From Nitrososphaerota archaeon (lineage in GTDB: Archaea; Thermoproteota; Nitrososphaeria; Nitrososphaerales; UBA183): a DNA stretch of 5,508 nt. Under the pieces are notes generated by a model. It saw nothing but the letters and a program-made list of their open reading frames with translations, was not told where the DNA came from and did no database searches. Position 1 is the stretch's first letter. Each line of letters starts with the position of its first letter. The stretch spans positions 1 through 5,508 of the forward strand of contig JAPCJN010000048.1 in the NCBI GenBank assembly GCA_027886925.1, read 5' to 3'. Shown in pieces: positions 1-4,894 of this stretch. A program made the translations under genes and the position numbers.

Positions 1-59
1 AGGGTTCGGGTCGGGTACTTCGACATTTACGATGGATTAATCGTCAAAGCGGCGCCCAT

Positions 60-77
60 CCCGGGGCAATCCCCGGG
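60..77. repeat. GC-rich perfect hairpin
   Basis: The arms CCCGGGG (60-66) and CCCCGGG (71-77) are perfectly complementary around the loop CAAT. It is followed by further GC-rich short complementarities up to about base 101. No T-tract follows, so it is not a standard archaeal terminator. It could be the 3' end structure of something left of the window, or part of a GC-rich coding stretch, because frame 1 is open through it. Bases 1-210 otherwise hold no gene I can support. Confidence 0.5.
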
Positions 78-210
78 TTCGGGCCCGGCAGGGCGAGCCC
101 TCAAATGGGTTCGAAGAATGGATTTTGGAGGTCAGATACCGAGAAAAAGCCCGCTGGAAACCTCTTTCATGCCCGATCTGGAGATTATTGTCGTAGCGCA
201 CAAAGAATCC

Positions 211-217
211 TTAATAC
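211..217 (+). promoter_or_regulatory. TATA-like box for leaderless SRPBCC gene
   Basis: TTAATAC is centred 27 bases before the ATG at 241. This is the spacing expected when an archaeal transcript starts at the first base of the start codon. No Shine-Dalgarno-like purine run precedes that ATG, which fits a leaderless mRNA. The box is only a partial match to an archaeal TATA element, so the call is moderate. It matters because it helps choose the internal start at 241 over the earlier ATG at 118. Confidence 0.45.
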
Positions 218-240
218 GTGCCCCTTTTCTCCCACGACGT

Positions 241-654
241 ATGTTCTTATTGGATGAAGGTAGCGTATTCAACGGTCCTCTCGACAAGATTTGGGCGCTG
301 AACTCCTCTGAGGGTAAACACAACCACGCTAGCCTGAGAAATATGACCTCGGAGATGGACGGTGAGCGCGTGGTCCTCACTTACGAAGCGAAGTCTCTGA
401 AAGGTGATTGGGAGAGGCACAAAGTCCGGCTGACCTTCTTCCCTCCCGTTGGAACCGCGACCGAAGCTCTTGAGGGTCCCAGGGCCGGTTCGAAGTCTTT
501 CCAATTCTACACGCCGCAGGGATCGAAGACCGCCATCACAGTCGTGGGGAATTTCGTGCGTCCGGGGATGTCAGATTCCGAACTCAAGGCTGAGATGCTG
601 CTATTCTTGGAGAACCTCTTCCAAGAAGACCAGACCAACTTGGTGTCGATGTAG
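241..654 (+). CDS. SRPBCC-fold (START/Bet v1-like) protein
   Basis: This is a 138-residue protein, a normal length for a single SRPBCC (helix-grip) domain. Such proteins bind hydrophobic ligands in a cavity, and the ligand here cannot be read from sequence. Visible features are an N-terminal strand followed by GPLDKIWAL (the usual 'ap.d.vW' helix), alternating beta strands such as ERVVLTYEA and HKVRLTFFP, a glycine/proline loop EGPRAGS, a strand ITVVGNFV, and a long C-terminal helix from about residue 110 to 130. No signal peptide or membrane segment is present, so it is probably cytoplasmic. The start at 241 was chosen because the domain begins there and a TATA-like box lies 27 bases upstream. 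An in-frame ATG at 118 (178 residues) adds a segment that does not look like the fold, and the frame is in fact open from base 1. It stands alone on the plus strand; the next gene is on the other strand. The family call is from fold pattern, with function unknown. Confidence 0.68.
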   Translation: MFLLDEGSVFNGPLDKIWALNSSEGKHNHASLRNMTSEMDGERVVLTYEAKSLKGDWERHKVRLTFFPPVGTATEALEGPRAGSKSFQFYTPQGSKTAITVVGNFVRPGMSDSELKAEMLLFLENLFQEDQTNLVSM

Positions 655-834
655 CGATTCCGCTTCGTAAGCAAAAGTGGTTTCGAAGATCTGATTCTAG
701 TAAGCGTACAGCTGCGTCCGTGTATCTGTTCTCGCTCTAGGTCGTTGACTCGAATTCCGACCCCCTAACCGACACCCAGAAGGCATACCAGTTCTTACGA
801 TAGAGAGTCTCTTTCGAACTCAGATTAGCGCTTA

Positions 835-854
835 GCCAATTCTAGGTAATTGGC
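835..854. repeat. Perfect inverted repeat downstream of vapC
   Basis: The arms GCCAATT (835-841) and AATTGGC (848-854) are exact complements around the 6-base spacer CTAGGT. It lies 60 bases beyond the vapC stop on the minus strand and touches the tRNA-like fragment at 851-872. It could be a 3' mRNA hairpin for vapBC or a recombination-related inverted repeat. No T-run follows, so I do not call it a terminator. Confidence 0.5.
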
Positions 855-872
855 GGGCCCAGCGGGATTCGA
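851..872 (-). other. tRNA 3'-end fragment, possible att remnant
   Basis: Read on the minus strand, this stretch aligns with tRNA positions 55-76: T-loop TCGAATC, 3' T-stem CCGC, seven acceptor bases TGGGCCC, discriminator G and encoded CCA. The count from T55 to A76 is exactly 22, as in a real tRNA. The upstream side breaks the match: the T-stem continues as AGCG but two bases of the arm are missing, and no matching 5' acceptor strand, D-arm or anticodon arm precedes it, where vapC ends instead. Duplicated tRNA 3' ends are classic attachment sites of integrated elements. That reading is inference, and a chance match remains possible. Confidence 0.35.
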
Positions 873-913
873 CGCTGAGATGGTGCTTGAATGGTTCCGA
901 TTGGAGGGTGCCT

Positions 914-1291
914 TCAGCTACCAAGCTCTCGCTCCAGTAGCTCGGCTTGACTCTTATCGAAGGTCGCGAGTTCCGAAGTCAAATCCAATGCCAGAGCTAC
1001 GAATATCGTGTCGTAGATTGAGCGCCTGTTGTTCGCAGCCAGCGAGTACCCCCTCTGCAATAGTTCTGCGCCCGGACGAATCACTCGAATTCTGCCAGAT
1101 TTCATCAGGCCATGGAGTATCGATACGTAAGCCGGCCCGTCGTTCAGGTCTTTGAGCAAGAATTGATGCTTCCAGATGGCATTGACTACCTCATACACTG
1201 CCAAGTCCACGGTTATCAGGAGGTCCTGTTCAAGCAGTTCTTTCCTCTTGAGGAGGCCCTCCACTATGAAGCTGCTGTCCGCGACCTTCAA
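914..1291 (-). CDS. vapC: PIN-domain ribonuclease toxin (VapC family)
   Basis: This 125-residue protein is a single PIN domain of usual length. PIN toxins are Mg2+-dependent endoribonucleases that cut RNA and stop growth when not bound by the antitoxin. The acidic metal-binding quartet is visible: D5 in VADSSFIVE, E34 in VYEVVNAIW, D94 in IYDTIFVALAL and D112 in ATFDKSQ, so the active site looks intact. It has no signal peptide and is cytoplasmic. The start is TTG at 1291, which overlaps the antitoxin TGA stop as TTGA, implying coupled translation. A GAGG motif lies 10 bases upstream, inside the antitoxin's last codons. It is the second gene of a vapBC operon read on the minus strand and would be repressed together with vapB through the operator upstream of that gene. 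RNA target unknown; the exact PIN subfamily was not determined. Confidence 0.9.
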   Translation of the reverse strand: MKVADSSFIVEGLLKRKELLEQDLLITVDLAVYEVVNAIWKHQFLLKDLNDGPAYVSILHGLMKSGRIRVIRPGAELLQRGYSLAANNRRSIYDTIFVALALDLTSELATFDKSQAELLERELGS

Positions 1292-1506
1292 CGTTTCCTA
1301 TCCTCATTGATCATCCTGACTTCTTCGGCTGAGGTAGTCCTGATTGGGTTCATCCCCTGAAGTTCTTCCAGCTTTGCGATGAGATCCCGAGATTCAGCCG
1401 TGTTCAGGTAGAGTTCGAGAGCCTCTCTGACAGACTTTGAGAGTGAGCCGCGTTTGAGGAGTCTCCTCTTTTCTTCATCCGAAATCCTGACCGTTATTGT
1501 CGGCAT
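1288..1506 (-). CDS. vapB: Ribbon-helix-helix antitoxin (VapB family)
   Basis: This 72-residue antitoxin is the first gene of the operon. The N-terminus, ITVRISDEEKRRLLK followed by SLSKSVREALELYL (to about residue 33), has the strand-helix-helix pattern of RHH/CopG-type DNA-binding domains, which act as dimers. The charged C-terminal tail, about residues 40-72 (RDLIAKLEELQ then EEVRMINEDRKR), is where such proteins usually wrap around the PIN toxin and block its active site. The ATG at 1506 is the only usable start: the next in-frame ATG upstream, at 1527, hits a stop after five codons. There is no Shine-Dalgarno motif just upstream, and a TATA-like box lies about 27 bases away, so the message is probably leaderless. 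The start codon sits inside a palindromic operator, which indicates autoregulation. The divergent neighbour is the adenylate cyclase gene. Family call secure; partner assigned from the 4-base overlap. Confidence 0.88.
   Translation of the reverse strand: MPTITVRISDEEKRRLLKRGSLSKSVREALELYLNTAESRDLIAKLEELQGMNPIRTTSAEEVRMINEDRKR
1302..1305 (-). promoter_or_regulatory. Ribosome binding site supporting TTG start of vapC
   Basis: GAGG on the minus strand lies 10 bases before the TTG at 1291, with a second AGG 5 bases before it. Both are within the vapB coding end. They support the non-ATG start that makes the TTGA stop/start overlap. Confidence 0.5.
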
Positions 1507-1536
1507 GTCTTACGTGACGTAAGACATAGTGTCTTA
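1505..1536. promoter_or_regulatory. vapBC operator: three alternating TGTCTTA half-sites
   Basis: The core is a perfect palindrome with 10-base arms, ATGTCTTACG (1505-1514) and CGTAAGACAT (1518-1527), spacer TGA. The right arm forms a second inverted repeat with a third copy: TAAGACA (1520-1526), spacer TAG, TGTCTTA (1530-1536). The half-sites therefore alternate in orientation, with centres 14 and 10 bases apart. A weaker relative, GTAGAC, ends at 1560. RHH antitoxins typically bind short repeated half-sites near their own start, and these cover both the vapB ATG and its TATA-like box. Binding by VapB/VapBC is inference; the repeats are seen directly. Confidence 0.75.
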
Positions 1537-1546
1537 AGCCTTTCTC
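1531..1546 (-). promoter_or_regulatory. Probable vapBC promoter (BRE + TATA-like)
   Basis: On the minus strand, a purine-rich AGAAAGG (BRE-like) runs into CTTAAGAC (1538-1531), centred about 27-29 bases before the vapB ATG. This places transcription initiation at or near the start codon, so the message would be leaderless. The TATA match is imperfect. It overlaps the third operator half-site, so repressor binding would block TBP/TFB access. Confidence 0.4.
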
Positions 1547-1563
1547 ACCCTGACGTAGACTAT

Positions 1564-1583
1564 CCGGCCATGATTGTGGCCGG
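1564..1583. repeat. Hairpin in the vapB-cyclase divergent region
   Basis: CCGGCCA (1564-1570) and TGGCCGG (1577-1583) are perfect complements around the 6-base loop TGATTG. It lies between the vapBC operator and the cyclase gene. It could be a second regulator's operator or a structure in a long cyclase leader, and no T-tract follows it. Function unknown. Confidence 0.5.
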
Positions 1584-1713
1584 CAAGTGATTATGGTTGG
1601 CTGGCCGGGCAGGATCCGCACATGGACGGGTTCCAGAGAGGATTCCAAGGAGAGGGAGATTCATTCGACCCCCCGGAGTCTCGCCTGATTGCCCGGTGTG
1701 CATGCGCCCACAA

Positions 1714-1722
1714 TGGATTTAT
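1714..1722 (+). promoter_or_regulatory. Candidate cyclase TATA-like element
   Basis: TGGATTTAT is the most AT-rich TATA-like element close to the cyclase domain. A start of transcription about 26 bases downstream (near 1744) would give a short leader containing AGGA (1747-1750) before the in-frame TTG at 1762. If this promoter is the real one, translation starts at 1762 rather than at the ATG at 1726. Weak evidence. Confidence 0.22.
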
Positions 1723-1725
1723 GAC

Positions 1726-3744
1726 ATGACTGACGGGCCTCGATTTAGGAAAAATATCCTCTTGTCTCAGCGCCGGCGGAGGCTCGCTGCCATCATGTTC
1801 ACAGACATGGTGGGATACACGGCCCTAGGGCAGAGGGATGAGTCACTCTCCCTGGATCTCGTAGACCAGCAGCGGAAGATCATAAGACCAATTCTCAAGA
1901 AACACAATGGGAGAGAGGTGAAGACGATGGGCGATGCGTTCCTCGTTGAATTCCAGAGCGCACTTGAAGCGGCGACATGCGGCTACGAAGTCCAAAGGAC
2001 GATAAGGGAGCTCAACCTCACTCAGCCCGAAGAAAGGAGGGTTCACCTCCGCGTGGGTATTCACGTGGGCGACGTGGTGGTGTCCGAGCGAGACATCTCA
2101 GGAGACGCGGTGAATGTCGCATCGAGAATCGAATCCGTCGCGGACGACGGCGGCGTGTTTCTCTCTCGTCAGGTCTATGACAATATCCACGGCAAATTCG
2201 ACCATCCACTCGTCAGTGAGGGAACAAAGACCTTGAAGGACGTGAGCCAACCAGTGGAAGTCTTCAAGATCGTGATGCCCTGGAATGAGAAGTCAAGGTC
2301 TCACCAAGCGTACTCAGGCAGAACTCGAATCGCCGTCCTGCCGTTTGCGAACATGAGTCCAGATCCGGCTGACGAGTACTTCGCGGATGGGATGACCGAG
2401 GAGTTGATCGCATCGCTCTCGGGAATACGCGAGCTGGCAGTAATTGCGAGGACCTCTGTCATGAGATACAAGATGACTCAGAAGAGTGCTTCGGAGATAG
2501 CGAGAGAGCTGGACGTTGGCAGCCTAGTCGAGGGCAGTGTCAGAAAGGCTGGCAACAGGATAAGGGTGACCACGCAGCTCATCGACGCGGCCACTGAAAG
2601 CCACATCTGGGCACAGAACTACGACAGGCAGTTGGATGATGTCTTCTCGATCCAGACCGAAATTGCTGAGAGGGTCGCGGCCGAACTGAAGGTCGAGCTG
2701 ATCGGACCTGAGAAGACAAGGCTCGAGAGGAAGCCAACACATGATACGGAGGCCTACATGTTGTACCTGAAGGGAAGACACTACTGGAACGAGAGAACGA
2801 GCGAGGGCCTGAAGAAGGCTATCGCGTATTTCGAACAAGCCATCAACAAGGACAAGGGTTTTGGGCTCGGCTACTGCGGACTCGCAGACTGTTATGCTGT
2901 GATAGCCAGGAACGGCCACGCTGAGTTTGGACCAAGCTATCGGAAGGCGAAATCCCTGGCTGCGAAGGCGTTGAACCTCGACCAAAGTCTCGCCGAGGCC
3001 CACGCGACCGCTGCCAATGTGCTTCTCTACTACGACCATAGATGGACGGAGGCCGAATCAGAATTCAGAAGAGCGCTGGAGCTGAAGCCGAACTACTCAA
3101 CGGCGCACCAGTGGTACTCCCATCTGTTGGTCCCGCAACGGCGTTTCGCTGAGGGCGCGAAGGAAATCGCCATCGCATATCGGCTAGACCCATTCTCGCC
3201 TATCATTAATCACAACGTCGCGGCGGCAAAGTACTACCAGGGAGAATTCACTGAAGCAATTGCACAGTTCAAGAGAGTGATCGATATGGATCCCTCCCAT
3301 CTCCTGGCATCCGCGGGGCCCTGCAGCCTGATACAGGTCTATGTGCACGAGGGCCTGCATAAAGAGGCCATGAACGAAGTTGAGCTAATAGAGAAGGCTT
3401 CGAGAAGAGCAAGACAACGCTATCATAACGCGGGCATGCCAATGGCTTGGAGGGCTTACGTGCTCGCCGCCATTGGAAGGAGCGGTGAGGCGAGGAGCCT
3501 CCTTCGAGGAATTAGGCCTGGACATCTGATTGAAGGGATGAGCCCTTACCTCATGGCGCTTGTCCATTTCGTCCTTGGGGACTTGGATTCTGGGTTTCGC
3601 TGGCTGGAGAACTCCTACAAGGTCCACGACGGTAGCGTCAACTGGATTGCGGTGGACTACGAGCTGGAAAATGTGAGGGATGATCCCCGGTTCATCGAAC
3701 TTCTCGACAGGGTCGGTCTCGGCACAGTCAGGGCAATGAGATGA
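1726..3744 (+). CDS. Class III adenylate cyclase-TolB-like-TPR protein
   Basis: This 672-residue protein is predicted to make cAMP from ATP as a dimer in the cytoplasm. No membrane segment is visible. Domains in order: class III cyclase homology domain (about 16-188), TolB/FlgO-like alpha-beta domain (about 199-329, IAVLPFANMS..EYFADGMTEEL), then a TPR array (about 341-662, with at least five clear repeats, e.g. AESEFRRALELKPNY and AIAQFKRVIDMDPSH). Catalytic residues are complete: metal-binding D27 (FTDMVGYT) and D70 (KTMGD), adenine-selecting K66 and D123 (RDISGD), and transition-state N130 and R134 (NVASR). The K/D pair favours ATP over GTP. The TolB-like and TPR parts probably sense or scaffold a partner, which cannot be read here. 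The frame stays open back to a TTG at 1597, but that Arg/Pro-rich stretch looks non-coding. The TTG at 1762, just before SQRRRRLAAIMFTD, is a real alternative start. It is divergent from vapBC and monocistronic. Such fusions are common in bacteria and occur in some archaea. Confidence 0.88.
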   Translation: MTDGPRFRKNILLSQRRRRLAAIMFTDMVGYTALGQRDESLSLDLVDQQRKIIRPILKKHNGREVKTMGDAFLVEFQSALEAATCGYEVQRTIRELNLTQPEERRVHLRVGIHVGDVVVSERDISGDAVNVASRIESVADDGGVFLSRQVYDNIHGKFDHPLVSEGTKTLKDVSQPVEVFKIVMPWNEKSRSHQAYSGRTRIAVLPFANMSPDPADEYFADGMTEELIASLSGIRELAVIARTSVMRYKMTQKSASEIARELDVGSLVEGSVRKAGNRIRVTTQLIDAATESHIWAQNYDRQLDDVFSIQTEIAERVAAELKVELIGPEKTRLERKPTHDTEAYMLYLKGRHYWNERTSEGLKKAIAYFEQAINKDKGFGLGYCGLADCYAVIARNGHAEFGPSYRKAKSLAAKALNLDQSLAEAHATAANVLLYYDHRWTEAESEFRRALELKPNYSTAHQWYSHLLVPQRRFAEGAKEIAIAYRLDPFSPIINHNVAAAKYYQGEFTEAIAQFKRVIDMDPSHLLASAGPCSLIQVYVHEGLHKEAMNEVELIEKASRRARQRYHNAGMPMAWRAYVLAAIGRSGEARSLLRGIRPGHLIEGMSPYLMALVHFVLGDLDSGFRWLENSYKVHDGSVNWIAVDYELENVRDDPRFIELLDRVGLGTVRAMR

Positions 3745-4022
3745 GTCCCCATTTTGGAAGGAGAAAGATTTGCATGTTCTTCGCAGGGCCGCGCTAGCCA
3801 ACACCGTCTAGCTATGGCCATATCAGCGGGCCCATGGCCCAGTCTCTGTTAGAGTTCAAATTTCGAATAGGACGAGAGCCTGAATTGATCCGTAAGGTGT
3901 TGGGCTGATTGTCGCTTGCAATTCCCAATGCCGCGAGGAAAATCGTGCCTGGAGAAATACGCCATACTAAAGGCGGGGTTTCGAGTCATGTCCACCCCAG
4001 AGACTCGCTTTCATCGTATCGT
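3745..4022. other. Intergenic region after the cyclase gene
   Basis: No credible gene is present; the frames crossing it have non-coding composition or are shadows. There is only a weak TTTT after the cyclase stop (3751-3754), so its terminator is unclear. Small structures present are the palindrome TATGGCCATA (3813-3822), the GGGCC/GGCCC hairpin (3828-3840) and the inverted repeat CGAGTC (3982-3987) / GACTCG (4002-4007), which lies upstream of the next promoter. No function can be assigned to any of them. Confidence 0.55.
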
Positions 4023-4038
4023 CTAAATGAATATTTAG
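4023..4038 (+). promoter_or_regulatory. TATA box inside an inverted repeat
   Basis: AATATTTA (4030-4037) is a good archaeal TATA-like element. It lies within the inverted repeat CTAAAT (4023-4028) / ATTTAG (4033-4038). With the usual 26-base spacing, transcription would start near 4060, leaving a leader of about 15 bases before the GTG at 4075. The dyad symmetry could make the TATA region an operator or could be a by-product of AT-richness. Confidence 0.5.
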
Positions 4039-4059
4039 CACCGCGACAAGAATGCGCAC

Positions 4060-4064
4060 AAGGA
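4060..4064 (+). promoter_or_regulatory. Ribosome binding site supporting GTG start
   Basis: AAGGA lies 10 bases before the GTG at 4075. It supports this non-ATG start, which also places a charged N-terminus directly before the membrane helix. Confidence 0.45.
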
Positions 4065-4074
4065 CGTCATAGCG

Positions 4075-4527
4075 GTGTCAACCCAAGCGCGGCGCTCGAA
4101 GGAGATTGTCATCGCCTCCCTCGCCGTGGTCGCCATTGCTGTTCTGGCAGTAGCGTTGCTTGGCAACTTTGGCCACCCGCCTCAACAGACTTTCTCGAAA
4201 GCTACGCTCAGCGGCAAGATAACCGGGAAGGTCTACACGCCAGGCAATGCCGTGGGGAACGTGACAGCGCTCTTGTTCAGGCCAGTAAACAACTCAACCC
4301 AATTGAAGGGGTTGCCTGCGAACCTAGATGCTAACGGAAGCTATTCAATCACTCTCACGAATGGGATAAACTACAAAGTATCGATGTACGTAGTTGACCC
4401 GACCAACGACGAGGACACAGGCTTCTGCCAAGGTCAGACGGTCGTGCTTAACGACCTCCACGTGGCTGCCTATTCTTTCGACATAACTCCATTCGGTTGC
4501 GGACAGACCTCGGATTTTGGCTTCTGA
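4075..4527 (+). CDS. Membrane-anchored small beta-domain protein
   Basis: This 150-residue protein is not assigned to a named family. Residues 1-10 are positively charged (ARRSKE) and 11-30 form one strong hydrophobic helix (IVIASLAVVAIAVLAVALLG). This is an uncleaved anchor or signal sequence, with the rest probably outside the cell. Residues 41-140 alternate in beta pattern: LSGKITGKVYTPGNAV, a variable loop, then LDANGSYSITLTNGINYKVSMYVV. This resembles the carboxypeptidase-regulatory/transthyretin-like sandwich domains found on archaeal surface proteins. N-X-S/T sequons occur near N62, N72/N73 and N87, fitting an extracytoplasmic glycoprotein. C118 and C142 are the only cysteines and could form a disulfide. 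No lipobox is visible. GTG start chosen from AAGGA and the TATA spacing. It has its own promoter and faces a convergent exported protein. The structural class is inference; function unknown. Confidence 0.72.
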   Translation: MSTQARRSKEIVIASLAVVAIAVLAVALLGNFGHPPQQTFSKATLSGKITGKVYTPGNAVGNVTALLFRPVNNSTQLKGLPANLDANGSYSITLTNGINYKVSMYVVDPTNDEDTGFCQGQTVVLNDLHVAAYSFDITPFGCGQTSDFGF

Positions 4528-4570
4528 ATCTCCTGATTTGTGAGCGGGGTAGCCGGCCTAACTTACATAG

Positions 4571-4588
4571 TCTCGGTTTTTGCCGAGA
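4571..4588 (+). terminator. Hairpin 3' of the small membrane protein gene
   Basis: TCTCGG (4571-4576) and CCGAGA (4583-4588) pair perfectly around the loop TTTTTG, 43 bases past the stop codon. The T-run is in the loop rather than after the stem, so it is not a textbook bacterial terminator. Archaeal RNA polymerase does pause at T-runs, so this is a plausible 3' end for the plus-strand transcript. Confidence 0.4.
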
Positions 4589-4880
4589 TGATTAGCTTCT
4601 AACGCGAAAGAACGTGTGGACCGGGGGATTCGGCCTAAATAATTGGGCTGCGCGCATATCGCAGTCGTGTCCAATGACTCGAAAATGTTCGAAAAACATA
4701 GCGAACCTCGGGACGCATGTCGTGGTCCCTTTCACATCGACGTTGCTCCGTCTTCCTTTCACTTCGCCATTTATCTGAACACTCGACTCAGCGACACTAG
4801 GATCTCCGCCAAAGCACTTCGGTTGTTGACAAAACATCCCAACACCAGGAACAGGGGTTGCTGGTCCTCACGACGCAACA
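4589..4880. other. Convergent intergenic region, no gene seen
   Basis: About 290 bases lie between the ends of two converging genes. Open frames here (plus from 4643, minus from 4837) have neither a promoter nor a ribosome site, are rich in scattered His/Arg/Ser with no domain pattern, and overlap each other, so I treat them as noise. I found no convincing RNA gene or strong repeat. Confidence 0.5.
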
Positions 4881-4894
4881 TGAAAAACCGAAAA
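4881..4894 (-). terminator. T-tract terminator of the exported-protein gene
   Basis: Directly after the minus-strand TAG stop, the coding strand reads TTTTCGGTTTTTCA, two T-runs (4894-4891 and 4887-4883). Short T-runs right after the stop are the usual archaeal termination signal. A 9-base-pair inverted repeat inside the last codons (4916-4940) lies just upstream. Confidence 0.5.

Larger units (their letters stand above)
655..913. other. Intergenic region between tail-to-tail genes
   Basis: This is the space between the SRPBCC gene and the 3' end of vapC, which converge. No coding frame here is credible; the plus-strand frame starting at 850 is the shadow of vapC. No clear T-tract terminator is seen for either gene. 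The only structures I found are the inverted repeat at 835-854 and the tRNA-end match at 851-872, listed separately. Confidence 0.6.

Noticed and set aside
60..101. Possible tRNA T-arm (CCGGGTTCGGGCCCGG) with a variable arm
   Set aside because: The loop is six bases, lacks the invariant A58, and no acceptor pair or anticodon arm is found around it.
850..1155. Plus-strand open frame of about 100 codons opposite vapC
   Set aside because: It is the antisense shadow of a clear PIN-domain gene; its translation has no domain pattern.
1510..1527. Mini-ORF of five codons (minus strand) ahead of vapB
   Set aside because: The ATG arises from the palindrome; if vapB mRNA is leaderless it is not transcribed as a leader peptide.
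2524..3039. Minus-strand frame of 171 codons
   Set aside because: It lies wholly within the cyclase-TPR gene and mirrors its codon bias; no start signal or recognisable domain.
3385..3804. Minus-strand frame of 139 codons overlapping the cyclase 3' end
   Set aside because: Antisense shadow over TPR codons, with no family features.
3909..4334. Plus-strand frame of 141 codons before and across the membrane protein gene
   Set aside because: It overlaps the better-supported gene at 4075 in another frame and would run through its TATA box and leader; the translation is Arg/His-rich and featureless.
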